From assembly GCA_019056595.1 (NCBI GenBank), contig CP036163.1, positions 1,426,001-1,490,000 of the forward strand: a stretch of DNA of 64,000 nucleotides, read 5' to 3'. A program made the translations under genes and the position numbers. Shown one piece after another: positions 48,717 through 59,700 of this stretch. How positions within the stretch are numbered: position 1 is the stretch's first letter; every line of letters begins with the position of its first letter. The notes under the pieces are model-generated. The model was not told the origin of the DNA. It worked only from the letters and a program-made list of their open reading frames with translations, and did no database searches. This DNA comes from Pectobacterium atrosepticum. GTDB taxonomy: Bacteria > Pseudomonadota > Gammaproteobacteria > Enterobacterales > Enterobacteriaceae.

Positions 48717-49355
48717 TTACTCCAACTGTTGCAGACTACCTTCCGGCGTCACTCGCCAGCGGTGTTCGCAAAAATAGAGCAGCGGATTGTCCTGTTTGCT
48801 GTCGCTGTAACCGCTGTAGAGCTTGAGCGGTGCGCCAAGACGCTGCTCCATCTGCGTCACTTTTTCATGCCCGAGACAGCGCAGCGTTAATACCCAACCA
48901 CCGTAGCGGCGTGTAATTTGGCTCCCCATCAGACGAACACCGGGCAGAAAAGGCGAATCGTGATAGACCCGCTCAACCAGCCGCTGTGGCGATCCGGTCA
49001 CCAGCCAGACCTGCGCATCGCTGTCTTCAAGATAGGTTTTCAGCCGCTGCTGAACCTGAGGAAACGGTATAACATCGCGACGAAACACGCCGACAAACTG
49101 CTTTTCAAGCTGAACGAGGTCGTCTTCGTCACGCCCAAACGTAATCGCCCACAGCAGCCAGCTCATCGGCCAGCGAGCCGCACGACCACGAATCAATAAT
49201 CCCAGTCCAATAACGGGCAATAGCGGAATAACCAGGACGAGGTTTAACGGCAACCGACGAAGCAAAAAACGCAAAAAGCTGCCAAACATGTCCTGCTGAT
49301 GCAACGTGCCATCCAGATCAAAAAAAACAATGCGTTGCTCTCGCTTATCACTCAA
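48717..49355 (-). CDS. pgpC: Phosphatidylglycerophosphatase C (YfhB)
   Basis: A 212-residue HAD-type phosphatase that makes phosphatidylglycerol from its phosphate at the inner membrane. The nucleophile motif is VFFDLDGTLHQQDMFGS; a hydrophobic segment (LVLVIPLLPVIGLGLLI) near 38-55 should attach it to the membrane; VWLVTGSPQRLVERVY is the second HAD motif. It aligns with E. coli YfhB over its length. Confidence 0.94.
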   Translation of the reverse strand: MSDKREQRIVFFDLDGTLHQQDMFGSFLRFLLRRLPLNLVLVIPLLPVIGLGLLIRGRAARWPMSWLLWAITFGRDEDDLVQLEKQFVGVFRRDVIPFPQVQQRLKTYLEDSDAQVWLVTGSPQRLVERVYHDSPFLPGVRLMGSQITRRYGGWVLTLRCLGHEKVTQMEQRLGAPLKLYSGYSDSKQDNPLLYFCEHRWRVTPEGSLQQLE

Positions 49356-49402
49356 AACGTTTCCCCCGATTTACCTCAAGATAGACCGACACCAAAGTAG
49401 TC

Positions 49403-50329
49403 TTACCCGCCAAGTAACGCCTCACGCAGATAGCCGTTGTGCTGCTTCAAACGTTCACGTGCCGCTTCAACGCCAATATTAGCCAGAAGCATCAGAATCG
49501 CAGGCTTAACGTCGTTATCCGACTGCTCCAGCGCCTGTCGGGCGCTGTCCAGATCGGCCCCCGTCGCTTCCACCACGATGCGACAAGCCCGATCCAACAG
49601 CTTCACGTTGGTTGCCTTCACATCAACCATCAAATTCTGGTACACCTTGCCCAGCTTAACCATTACGCCGGTAGAAATCATATTCAGGACTAATTTTTGC
49701 GCCGTACCCGATTTCAGCCGCGTCGAGCCCGTTAATGCTTCCGGACCGACGACCGGAGATATCGCGACTTGTGCTTCCTGTGCAATAGGCGAATGCGGGT
49801 TACAGGAAATCGCCGCCGTCCGGCAGCCAACGTCACGCGCATAGCGCAATGCGCCAATCACATACGGCGTTCGGCCTGATGCCGCAAGGCCGATCACCAT
49901 ATCGGTAGCCGTTAAACTCAGCGCTTTCAAATCAGCTTCACCGAGCGCAGGATCGTCTTCTGCACCTTCTACTGCCTTGAGTAACGCTCCTGGCCCGCCA
50001 GCAATCAGGCCGATAACCAGCCCGTGCGGCACGCCAAACGTCGGCGGACACTCAGAGGCATCCAATACGCCCAAACGGCCGCTGGTTCCCGCACCCAGAT
50101 AGATCAAACGTCCACCCGCCTGCAACGACGCCGTTGCCAGATCGACAGCCTCAGCAATCGCGGGTAAAACCTGCGCAATCGCTTCGGGCACTTTCCGGTC
50201 TTCCTGGTTAAACACCTGCATCATCTCCAGCGTAGAGAGCTGATCCAGCGTCATCGTTGCCGGGTTCCGGGTTTCAGAAACCAGCGTCCCTAAATTAAGG
50301 TTCTCTCCATTCACTACCCCTGAACTCAT
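49403..50329 (-). CDS. murQ: N-acetylmuramic acid 6-phosphate etherase
   Basis: A 308-residue SIS-fold enzyme that cleaves the lactyl ether of MurNAc-6-phosphate during peptidoglycan recycling. Motifs: [20 protein letters not shown] (SIS and catalytic glutamate) and [21 protein letters not shown]-like C-terminal region ([20 protein letters not shown]) is as in the family. No murP transporter gene adjoins it in this window. Confidence 0.96.
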   Translation of the reverse strand: MSSGVVNGENLNLGTLVSETRNPATMTLDQLSTLEMMQVFNQEDRKVPEAIAQVLPAIAEAVDLATASLQAGGRLIYLGAGTSGRLGVLDASECPPTFGVPHGLVIGLIAGGPGALLKAVEGAEDDPALGEADLKALSLTATDMVIGLAASGRTPYVIGALRYARDVGCRTAAISCNPHSPIAQEAQVAISPVVGPEALTGSTRLKSGTAQKLVLNMISTGVMVKLGKVYQNLMVDVKATNVKLLDRACRIVVEATGADLDSARQALEQSDNDVKPAILMLLANIGVEAARERLKQHNGYLREALLGG

Positions 50330-50394
50330 TCTGATACCTCATGCTTTATGTCAGCGTTCTTCACACGCCTATGACAAACCACTATTTTCACCAC

Positions 50395-50521
50395 TATACC
50401 CCAAATAGTTCGAGTTGCAGGAAGGCGGCAAGAGAAGGAATCCCGATGAGCTTACTCAGGTAAGTGATTCGGGTGAGTGAACGTAGCCAACGCACATGCA
50501 GCTTGAAGTATTACAGGTATA
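50395..50521. repeat. ERIC element, 127 bp (diverged)
   Basis: Starts TATACCCCAAATAGTTCGAG and ends GCTTGAAGTATTACAGGTAT plus A. The core reads GAATCCCGATGAGCTTACTC with its paired GGTAAGTGATTCGGGTGAGT; both arms changed (CCCCAG to CCCGAT, CTGGGG to TTCGGG), keeping the hairpin. It lies between murQ and lapG. Confidence 0.9.
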
Positions 50522-50606
50522 TACTGCTTTTGAGACCTATGAAAGTACGCTATTCTGCATCGAATTCACTCTCCACATTCATCTCGCAAGGTAAGCAGAA
50601 ACCTCA

Positions 50607-51296
50607 GTGCGACTCTCCGGGTTCAGAATCTCCAGTTACACGCTCTTCTTTATTAGCTGTCTGCTGTTTCTGCTGGCGGGTTCCCTGCGTGCGGACTGGG
50701 ATTTTATTACCATTAATCAGCGGACCGAGCAGCTTTATGGCCCAGCAACGCCCGATGCTCGCCGCCGGATAGATGAATGGCAGACGCTGTTGGTGAATTC
50801 CCGTAATAAAGAGGAAAAGGCTCTACTGAGTAGCGTGAACCAATTTTTCAATGACCGAATGCTGTTTCGCGATGATATTGTCATCTGGAATCAGGAAGAT
50901 TACTGGGCAACCCCGATTGAAGCACTGCGTAAAGGCGCCGGGGACTGCGAAGATTATGCGCTTGCCAAGTATTTTACGCTGCGTCATTTAGGCGTCTCTG
51001 CGGACAAATTACGCATCACCTATGTTAAAGCCCTGCGTCTGAATAAAGCGCATATGGTCGTGACCTATTATCCCACACCGACCTCGATTCCGCTGGTGCT
51101 GGATAATCTGACCGACAAGATCCAACCTGCAACAGAGCGCAACGATTTACTTCCGGTGTACGCCTTTAATGGCGATGGTCTCTGGCTACCGGGAGCCAGT
51201 GGCAGCAACAAACGTGTCGGTGACAGTAAACGACTTTCACGCTGGCAGGATGTCTTAACCAAAATGCGTGCCGAAGGGTTTTCAATTGAGGAGTAA
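50607..51296 (+). CDS. lapG: LapG-type periplasmic cysteine protease
   Basis: A 229-residue transglutaminase-like protease expected to cleave the retention module of the adhesin encoded at 53790-63668. A signal peptide ends near LLAGSLRA. The catalytic triad is C114 (KGAGDCEDYALAKYF), H149 (NKAHMVVTYY) and D166 (PLVLDNLTDK). The acidic residues flanking the cysteine (D113, E115) correspond to the calcium site of known LapG proteins. The start is GTG at 50607. lapD begins 9 bases downstream, so they form one operon. Confidence 0.93.
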   Translation: MRLSGFRISSYTLFFISCLLFLLAGSLRADWDFITINQRTEQLYGPATPDARRRIDEWQTLLVNSRNKEEKALLSSVNQFFNDRMLFRDDIVIWNQEDYWATPIEALRKGAGDCEDYALAKYFTLRHLGVSADKLRITYVKALRLNKAHMVVTYYPTPTSIPLVLDNLTDKIQPATERNDLLPVYAFNGDGLWLPGASGSNKRVGDSKRLSRWQDVLTKMRAEGFSIEE

Positions 51297-51305
51297 GGGT
51301 AGGCT

Positions 51306-53258
51306 ATGTCTCTATACAAACAACTACTGATAGCCATCTGCCTGTTTGTGCTAATTATTTTCAGCGGAAGTTTTTTCGTCAGCCTGGAAAATTCGCGTGA
51401 ACAGTACAATAACCAGCTTCACTCTCACGCACAGGATGCCGCTACCGCACTCGGGCTTTCCCTGACGCCAAATATTGATGACCCGGCGATGGTGGAGCTG
51501 ATGGTCAGCTCAATTTTCGACAGCGGCTATTTTTCCAGTATTCGCGTGCGAGATTTAAAAACCGGTAACGTCACGTTGGAACGCACCGCATCGCCGGATA
51601 TCCCTGACGTGCCGCTCTGGTTTGTCCAGTTAGTAGATCTTCAGCCCGGCGCTGGCGAAGCCATCGTCATGCGCGGTTGGGAACAGGCAGCCAAAGTCGA
51701 AGTGGTCAGCCACCCAATGTTCGCAGTAACCCGACTGTGGCGCAGCAGTACAGCGACCTTCCTGTGGCTGCTTGGCTGCGGCACGTTGGGCGTACTCATC
51801 GGCGCGTTGTTCCTACGTCGCCAGCTACGCCCGCTCGACTATATCGTCGACCAATCGCTGGCGATTACCCGTCGTGAATTTCTTAGCCAACCGGATTTAC
51901 CCAATACGCCCGAGTTCCGCCGCGTCGCGCAGGCGATGAACCTGATGGTCAGCAAACTCAAGACGCTGTTTGAAGAGGAGGCGGAGCGGAGCGAGCGCTT
52001 ACGTCAGGAAGCCTATCAGGATCCACAAACCGGATTGAATAACCGCCGTGCGTTTGACATGCAGTTCAACGACAAACTGGCCGATGAAGAAACCGCCCCC
52101 GGCTTTCTTATCATGATTCGCGTGCAGGATTTGGCCGGGATGAACCAGCGGCTGGGTGGTCAGCGTACCGATGCACTGTTAGCCTCCGTCGGGCATATCC
52201 TGCGCAAAACGCAAAAGCAGCACACGAATACGGAGAGTCTTCTGGCACGTATCCGCGGAGGGGAATTTGCGCTGTTCTGCCCGGGCCTGGTCGATAAAGA
52301 AGTCTATGCGCTGATTGGCGAACTGACGCGTAACATTGAAACCTTACATCTGACAGGCGAAACCGACGTTTCGCCTGTCGCCCAATTCGGCATGGTACCT
52401 TTCCGACCCGGCGACACCGCGCAATCCTTATTTATTCAGGGCGATCAGGCGCTCACGCGGGCCGAAAGCGATACCGATACCACTGCCCCTTACGAGATTC
52501 CTTTGGCCGGTGCCGAACAGGTCGAAACCGATCGCCACATGTGGTTTAACCTGCTCGATCCTATCCTTGAACAGGAGCGTTTACAGCTTTTCCTGCAACC
52601 CGTCGTAGCGTGTGACGACCCCAGTCAGGTCCTGCACCACAAAGTACTGGCTCGCATTCAGGATGAGCAAGGGAACAGCATCGCAGCAGGTCGATTCCTG
52701 CCGTGGATTCAACGCTTTGGCTGGGATACCCGTCTGGATCAGACCATGCTGCGCGAAGTATTGGATTATCTCCGCCAGCACGACGGCAACCTCGCGCTAA
52801 GTTTGTCCGGCACCACAGTTCTAAATCTTCATCTGCTCGCCGATCTGCTCGCCCCATTGAAGCATCAGCCAGAGGTCGCCAGACGACTCATTCTGGAACT
52901 GGATGAGAATCAACTGCCAGACAGTGCCCAATTGGAAACCTTAATCAAGCTGTTGAATGAACATGGCTGTGCACTGGGGTTACAGCATTTTGGTGGGCGG
53001 TTTAATATGATTGGCAATCTGTCCCAGTGGGGGCTGGCTTACCTGAAAGTCGATGGCAGCTACATCCGCAATATAGACCAAGAAGGCGATAAGCAAATGT
53101 TTATCGAAGCGCTGTATCGCGCCACCAACAGTATTGCCCTGCCGCTTATCGCCGAACGTGTTGAAACCGCAGGTGAGTTGAAAGTGCTTCAGGAAATGGG
53201 ATTACAGGGCGCAATGGGACGGCTGCTGGGTGAACCGATGCCCGCGGTCAGGGCCTGA
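51306..53258 (+). CDS. lapD: LapD-type c-di-GMP receptor, degenerate GGDEF-EAL
   Basis: A 650-residue inner-membrane protein that, in Pseudomonas, binds c-di-GMP inside the cell and holds LapG in the periplasm. Membrane helices at about 7-26 and 152-170 frame the periplasmic domain, which contains GWEQ at 124-127, the same motif and position as the LapG-contacting tryptophan of P. fluorescens LapD. HAMP follows at about 171-225. The GGDEF signature is RGGEF (317-321) and the EAL signature is KVL (446-448), so cyclase and phosphodiesterase activity are unlikely. Residues VLARIQDEQGNSIAAGRFLP match LapD-type EAL domains. Confidence 0.93.
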   Translation: MSLYKQLLIAICLFVLIIFSGSFFVSLENSREQYNNQLHSHAQDAATALGLSLTPNIDDPAMVELMVSSIFDSGYFSSIRVRDLKTGNVTLERTASPDIPDVPLWFVQLVDLQPGAGEAIVMRGWEQAAKVEVVSHPMFAVTRLWRSSTATFLWLLGCGTLGVLIGALFLRRQLRPLDYIVDQSLAITRREFLSQPDLPNTPEFRRVAQAMNLMVSKLKTLFEEEAERSERLRQEAYQDPQTGLNNRRAFDMQFNDKLADEETAPGFLIMIRVQDLAGMNQRLGGQRTDALLASVGHILRKTQKQHTNTESLLARIRGGEFALFCPGLVDKEVYALIGELTRNIETLHLTGETDVSPVAQFGMVPFRPGDTAQSLFIQGDQALTRAESDTDTTAPYEIPLAGAEQVETDRHMWFNLLDPILEQERLQLFLQPVVACDDPSQVLHHKVLARIQDEQGNSIAAGRFLPWIQRFGWDTRLDQTMLREVLDYLRQHDGNLALSLSGTTVLNLHLLADLLAPLKHQPEVARRLILELDENQLPDSAQLETLIKLLNEHGCALGLQHFGGRFNMIGNLSQWGLAYLKVDGSYIRNIDQEGDKQMFIEALYRATNSIALPLIAERVETAGELKVLQEMGLQGAMGRLLGEPMPAVRA

Positions 53259-53292
53259 CACAACATCGTTTGAGTTAACTGTGTTTAACGAC

Positions 53293-53324
53293 CCCAGCTT
53301 CTCCCTACTCATTGAGAAGCTGGG
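53293..53324. terminator. Hairpin after lapD
   Basis: CCCAGCTTCTC and GAGAAGCTGGG form a perfect 11-bp stem with a 10-base loop, 34 bases beyond the lapD stop and before the convergent small gene. No clear T-run. Confidence 0.6.
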
Positions 53325-53379
53325 ATCGACGTTAAAATATCATCTATTTACAACATCATGTCTTCAAAAGATTATCGCT

Positions 53380-53724
53380 TCAGAACATCGTTTCTTCATC
53401 GTCGCCAATCAGCTTGTTCAATCCGCCATTCAGCGCTTCACGCGCCTGCGCACGGTTGATCAGCTTCAACTGCGCTGCCTGAGGGAAATCGGTAATGCTG
53501 ACCACGCCTTTCTGAATCAAAACCTGAATTAAATCCTCCAGCACGCGCACCATTTCCAGATCGCTTTGCCGGAGTTGCTGCAAGCTGGACATCGCCGCCT
53601 GATGGCTACGGAACCAAGCCTGCGCCTCGCGTGAATCATCGGATAACTCGCCATTCATTTCAGGAAAAGGACTCTCTTCTACCTTCATCAGGTGGCCATC
53701 ACTATCGCGCTGGATATAAAACAT
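53380..53724 (-). CDS. Uncharacterised 114-residue protein between lapD and the adhesin gene
   Basis: I do not recognise a characterised family. The N terminus MFYIQRDSDGHLMKVEESPF is followed by a helical, partly coiled-coil region (HQAAMSSLQQLRQSDLEMVR, VLEDLIQVLIQKGVVSITDF) and an acidic end (GDDEETMF). There is no signal peptide. The reading frame has normal codon use and lies downstream of the adhesin gene on the same strand, 65 bases away, with a terminator-like hairpin between. A role connected with the adhesin is suggested only by position. Confidence 0.75.
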   Translation of the reverse strand: MFYIQRDSDGHLMKVEESPFPEMNGELSDDSREAQAWFRSHQAAMSSLQQLRQSDLEMVRVLEDLIQVLIQKGVVSITDFPQAAQLKLINRAQAREALNGGLNKLIGDDEETMF

Positions 53725-53750
53725 TTTCGGAGCCCCTTTAATTTTTTGAT

Positions 53751-53780
53751 AAAGAAAGGAGCCAAATAGGCTCCTTTTTC
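53751..53780 (-). terminator. Adhesin gene terminator
   Basis: On the minus strand AAAGGAGCC-TATTT-GGCTCCTTT is followed by CTTT, a 9-bp stem right after the adhesin stop codon. It may be partial, allowing read-through into the small gene. Confidence 0.7.
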
Positions 53781-53789
53781 CCTTTTCTA

Positions 53790-56700
53790 TCAGCTAGATG
53801 GTTCAGGTTTGCTGACCAGACTCTCCAGCGACGGTAATGCACCGTTATAATGTTCCAACGTAATCGACACCGCAACCGTTCCGCCTTTATCCGCCGTAAA
53901 GTTCCCCGCAGTGCTAACTTCAATCGTCGGCGAGCCATGACTATCCGTGATGCGAATATAGCGGCTGATATCAGTTCCTTGTTCCAGTTCGCCAACCAGA
54001 TCGCTTAAATCAATCCGGTCACCCTCTTTGGCATTAAAGTCTTTGATCACATCATTGCCGATATCACCAGCCTGCCACTTAAAGGTATCCGCGCCGGCCC
54101 CGCCGATGAGCGTATCGCTCCCTGCGCCGCCAATCAGGATGTCGTCTCCGCTACCGCCGTAGAGCAGGTCATTCCCCGCACCACCGTAGAGGGTATCATT
54201 TCCACCCTGGCCGAAAAGGATGTCATCCCCATCGCCGCCGTTGAGGATGTCATTTCCCCCTTTGGCTGACGAGAGATCAAACTCAGCACTATGCGACTCG
54301 ATATAGTTATGCATGTCCTTCGTGGTCGGTACGCCCGTTTGCATAGCTAGCTGCTTACCGATGTAGTTTTGTAAGGCAGCGATGCCGCTACCATCGGTAT
54401 TAGGGAACGACACGACATCGCCGAACAGAACATCATCGTTATACGTGCCGGATATAGTGTCATTACCCGCCGCACCGACACTCAATCCATACTGCTCAGC
54501 GCCTTCCGTCGAATAACCTGTTGCCGTATCGTGGTTGCCTATTTCTGTCGATGTTGCCTGCGCCACGACATTCAATTTACCCGCATCGGCTGGCACCTCA
54601 AGCGTAATCTTCCCGGCCAGCGTCTGAGCATTGTGCGCATTTTGAATCAGATACGAACCATCGGCGCCGACGGTATACTTCACATTGTTGATCTGGTCAG
54701 TCAGCACCGTTCCCGTCGGGATCCCCGTCAACCTAATCCCCGACAGCGTTTCGCTACCGTCACGGTCGGTCAGTGCGGCTGAAACATCGAGCGTATAGGT
54801 CTGTTTTCCCGCCTGACCGGGTACTTTTTCCACCGTCGCGCTATTGGTTCCGGGGGTATACGTCGAACCATCGCTGTAAATCACGCCTTCAATATTGTTG
54901 CTAACCTGATTCGTAAACGAGCCTGATTTACCACTGCTATCGGTATAATTAACCTTCAACCCATCCAGAGTGTTGACCGACGTGTTCGCATTGTTGTTCG
55001 TACTGTTGGTCGCGTTATAGGTGTAGCCCGTTTCCTTGATGACGAAAATGTAGTCAGAATGCGCGTTGCTGCCGTTACTGGTCCGGTTGCCGTTGAATGA
55101 ATCCAAATCGCGGTGATCCTTGCGATCGGCCGCCCAGTCGCTCTGCCGATAAAAATAGCCGCTGTTAGAGTGCACAACGAAGATATCGCTGTAACTACCG
55201 TCGCCGCTGGTATTGCCCTGACTGTAATACGCCACCTTTCCGGTGCCGACCGCGACGATTTTTCCGTTCTGCACGTCAAAACCACCGTTAGCGCTTCCCC
55301 CATTCACCTTAATAACTTCCGCAGAGGCTGGCGTCGTGGTACCGCTACTGGTGTTCAGGCTCACGACTGGCGCATCGGCAACTGGCGTAATACCAATATG
55401 CAACGCGGCTTTATCGCCCGTATTCCCTGCACTATCGACAGGTCTGTAAGCAATGTCACCCAGCGATGCACCAGAGACATTACTCACTGGCGTAAAGCGT
55501 AGATCGGTGTTACCCGCCGTAAAGGTTTGGCCTGCGGCGACCGCTTTCCAACTCCCACTATCGTTAAAATAGAGCGTACCAACGCTGGCTGGCGGCAGAG
55601 ACGAAATCACGATGCTTGTGGTATCACTCGATACGCCCAGATCGCTCCAACCAATATGTAGCGGTGTATCTTCCGCACCCGACACCGTATTGTTATGTGC
55701 AACTGGCGGCGTAATATCCATGATCGCTTGGCTGTTATCATGGGCTTGATTACCTGCCGCATCGGTCGCCGTTGCCCCTGCGGTAATCTTGCCTTCCGCT
55801 AACGTGCTTAGATCGACATTCGTCTGCCACTTGCCGTTTGTCACTGACACGTCATGCAGCGTAACCGACTTACCATTCACATCAGTAAAGACCAGATCAA
55901 CCGTATTCTCGTTGCTGGTGCCACTGACTAGGGTATTTTTCGACTCACTCTGGCTGACATATCCATCGTTACCGGCAAAATTCGTAATATCAATTTCTGG
56001 AGCGATGGTATCCACAGCGTATGCATGATGGGTGTTCGCCGTGGTAGCGTTCCCCGCTGCATCGCGCGTGGTCACGCTGGCGCTAATATCACTATTACTC
56101 ACCAGCACAGAACCCGGAACATTCACGCTCCAGGTTTTTCCGTCAGTATTGACGGTGGTCTGGTAAGTCTCGGTGCCAACGGTGACCGTCACCGCATCAC
56201 CGGCTTTGACCTCGTTGCCGACCTTTCCAGTAACAGGGATCGTCTGTTTGGATTCGTTCGCGTTAATGACGTTATCGCTGGTCACATTATCGATAGAGAT
56301 CGACGCCACTGGCGCCACAGTATCCACACCGTAAGCATGGTGCGAGTTAGCGGTCGTGACGTTGCCTGCGGTATCACGGGTGGTGACCGTCGCACTGACA
56401 TCACTGTTCGCAGCCAGAACCGAACCTGGAACGTTGACGCTCCAGGTTTTGCCATCCGTATTCACCGTCGTCTGGTAGGTCTCGGTCCCCACGGTAACCG
56501 TCACCGCATCACCGGCTTTGACGTCGTTATCGACCTTACCGGTCACGGCGATGGTTTGCCCTGACTCGCTGGCGTTGATCACGTTGTCGCTGGTCACATT
56601 ATCAATAACGATAGAAGCCACCGGAGCAACCGTATCCACACCGTAAGTGTGAGTAGCGTTTGCTGTAGTGACATTACCTGCGGTATCACGGGTCGTGATC

Positions 56701-59700
56701 GTTGCAATGACATCACCATTGGCGGCCAGCACCGTTCCCGGCACATTCACACTCCAGGTTTTACCATCCGTATTCACCGTGGTCTGGTAGGTCTCGGTGC
56801 CCACAGTGACCGTCACCGCATCGCCCGCTTTCACGTCGTTATCGACCTTACCGGTCACCGCAATCGTCTGGCCGGATTCAGCAGCGTTAATCACATTGTC
56901 GCTGGTGACATTATCGATAGAGATCGCCGCCGTTGGTGCCACGGTATCGACGCCGTAGGCATGACTGGTATTGGCGGTGGTCACGTTGCCGGCAGTATCG
57001 CGCGTGGTGACAGTGGCACTGACATCACCATTCGCTGCCAGCACCGATCCCGGCACGTTGACGCTCCAGGTCTTGCCATCCACATTGACGGTGGTCTGGT
57101 AGGTCTCGGTACCGACTTTTACCGTAATTGCATCACCGGCTTTGACGTCGTTATCGACCTTCCCCGTCACCGCAATCGTCTGACCAGACTCGCTGGCGTT
57201 GATCACGTTATCCGACGTGACATTATCGATTGAGATTGACGCCGTTGGCGCCACCGTATCCACGCCGTATGCGTGACTGGTGTTAGCAGTGGTCACGTTG
57301 CTGGCAGGATCGCGTGTCGTCACGGTCGCAGAAACATCACCGTTCACCGCTAATACGGAACCCGGCACATTCACACTCCAGGTCTTACCGTCGGTATTCA
57401 CCGTCGTCTGGTAGGTCTCAGTGCCCACGGTGACCGTCACCGCATCACCGGCTTTGACGTCGTTATCGACCTTACCCGTCACCGCGATGGTCTGGCCGGA
57501 TTCAGCAGCGTTAATCACATTGTCGCTGGTGACATTATCGATAGAGATCGCCGCCGTTGGTGCCACGGTATCGACGCCGTAGGCATGACTGGTATTGGCG
57601 GTGGTCACGTTGCCGGCAGTATCGCGCGTGGTAACGGTCGCACTCACATCACTGTTCGTTGCCAGCACCGATCCCGGCACATTCACACTCCAGGTTTTGC
57701 CATCCACATTCACCGTGGTCTGGTAGGTCTCGGTACCGACTTTTACGGTGACCGCATCGCCCGCTTTAACGTCGTTATCGACTTTACCGGTCACCGCGAT
57801 GGTCTGGCCGGATTCGGCTGCGTTAATCACGTTATCGGACGTGACGTTATCAATAGTAATGGACGCGGTTGGCGCAACGGTGTCGACGCCGTAAGCGTGA
57901 TTGGTATTGGCGGTCGTGACATTGCCAGCAGGATCGCGCGTGGTGACAGTGGCACTCACATCACTATTCGCTGCCAGAACAGCTCCCGGAACATTGACGC
58001 TCCAGGTCTTGCCGTCGGTATTCACCGTTGTCTGGTAGGTCTCGGTACCGACTTTCACCATCACCGCATCGCCCGCTTTGACGTCGTTATCAACCTTACC
58101 GGTCACCGCAATGGTCTGGCCGGATTCACTGGCGTTAATCACATTATCTGACGTCACATCGTCGATAGAGATGGACGCCGTTGGCGCAACCGTATCGACG
58201 CCATAAGCGTGGCTGGTATTGGCGGTGGTCACGTTACCCGCAGGATCGCGGGTGGTGACCGTCGCAGAAACATCACCATTGGCGGCCAGCACTGAACCGG
58301 GAACATTGACGCTCCAGGTCTTGCCATCAGGATTGACGGTAGTCTGATAGGTCTCGGTTCCGACTTTTACGGTGACTGCATCGCCCGCTTTAACGTCGTT
58401 ATCGACGTTACCCGTCACCGCGATGGTCTGGCCGGATTCACTGGCATTAATCACGTTATCGGAGGTGACGTTGTCGATAGAGATTGACGCCGTTGGCGCA
58501 ACCGTATCCACAGAGTAAGTGTGATTCGTGTTGGCGGTGGTCACGTTGCCTGCCGTATCGCGGGTGGTAACCGTCGCGCTCACATCACTGTTCGCAGCCA
58601 GCACCGAGCCCGGAACATTCACGCTCCAGGTTTTACCATCCACATTCACCGTGGTCTGGTAGGTCTCGGTACCGACTTTCACCGTCACCGCATCACCGGC
58701 TTTGACGTCGTTATCGACCTTCCCCGTCACCGCAATCGTCTGACCGGACTCTGTCGCGTTAATGACGTTATCGCTGGTCACATTATCGATTGAGATTGAC
58801 GCCGTTGGCGCCACCGTATCTACGCCGTAAGCGTGAGTAGAATTGGCGGTGGTGACATTGCCTGCGGTATCACGGGTCGTGACCGTGGCACTGACATCGC
58901 CATTGGCGGCCAGCACCGAACCCGGCACATTCACACTCCAGGTTTTGCCATCCACATTCACCGTGGTCTGGTAGCTCTCAGTACCGACGGTAACCGTCAC
59001 CGCATCACCGGCTTTGACGTCGTGATCAACCTTACCGGTAACGGCGATGGTCTGACCGGATTCACTGGCATTAATCACGTTATCCGACGTGACGTTATCA
59101 ATAGTAATCGACGCGGTGGGTGCCACCGTATCGACGCCGTAAGCGTGAGTAGCGTTTGCTGTGGTGACATTGCCTGCGGTATCGCGCGTGGTGACCGTCG
59201 CACTCACATCACCGTTCGCCGCCAGCACCGCACCCGGCACATTCACGCTCCAGGTTTTACCGTCGGTATTCACCGTAGTCTGGTAGGTCTCGGTACCGAC
59301 AGTAACAGTGATCGCATCGCCGGCTTTGACGTCGTTGTCAACGTTACCGGTCACCGCAATCGTCCGGCCCGATTCGCTGGCGTTAATCACGTTATCCGAC
59401 GTCACATTATCAATGGTAATCGACGCCGTTGGCGCAACGGTATCGACACCGTAAGCGTGAGTGGTGTTCGCCGTGGTGGCGTTGCCTGCCGCATCGCGGG
59501 TCGTCACGGTCGCACTCACATCACCATTGGCGGCCAGCACCGATCCCGGCACATTCACGCTCCAGGTTTTACCGTCGGTATTCACCGTGGTCTGGTAGAT
59601 CTCGGTGCCGACAGTAACGGTCACCGCATCACCGGCTTTCACTTCATTGCCGACGTTACCCGTCACCGCAATCGTCTGCCCGGACTCACTGGCGTTAATC

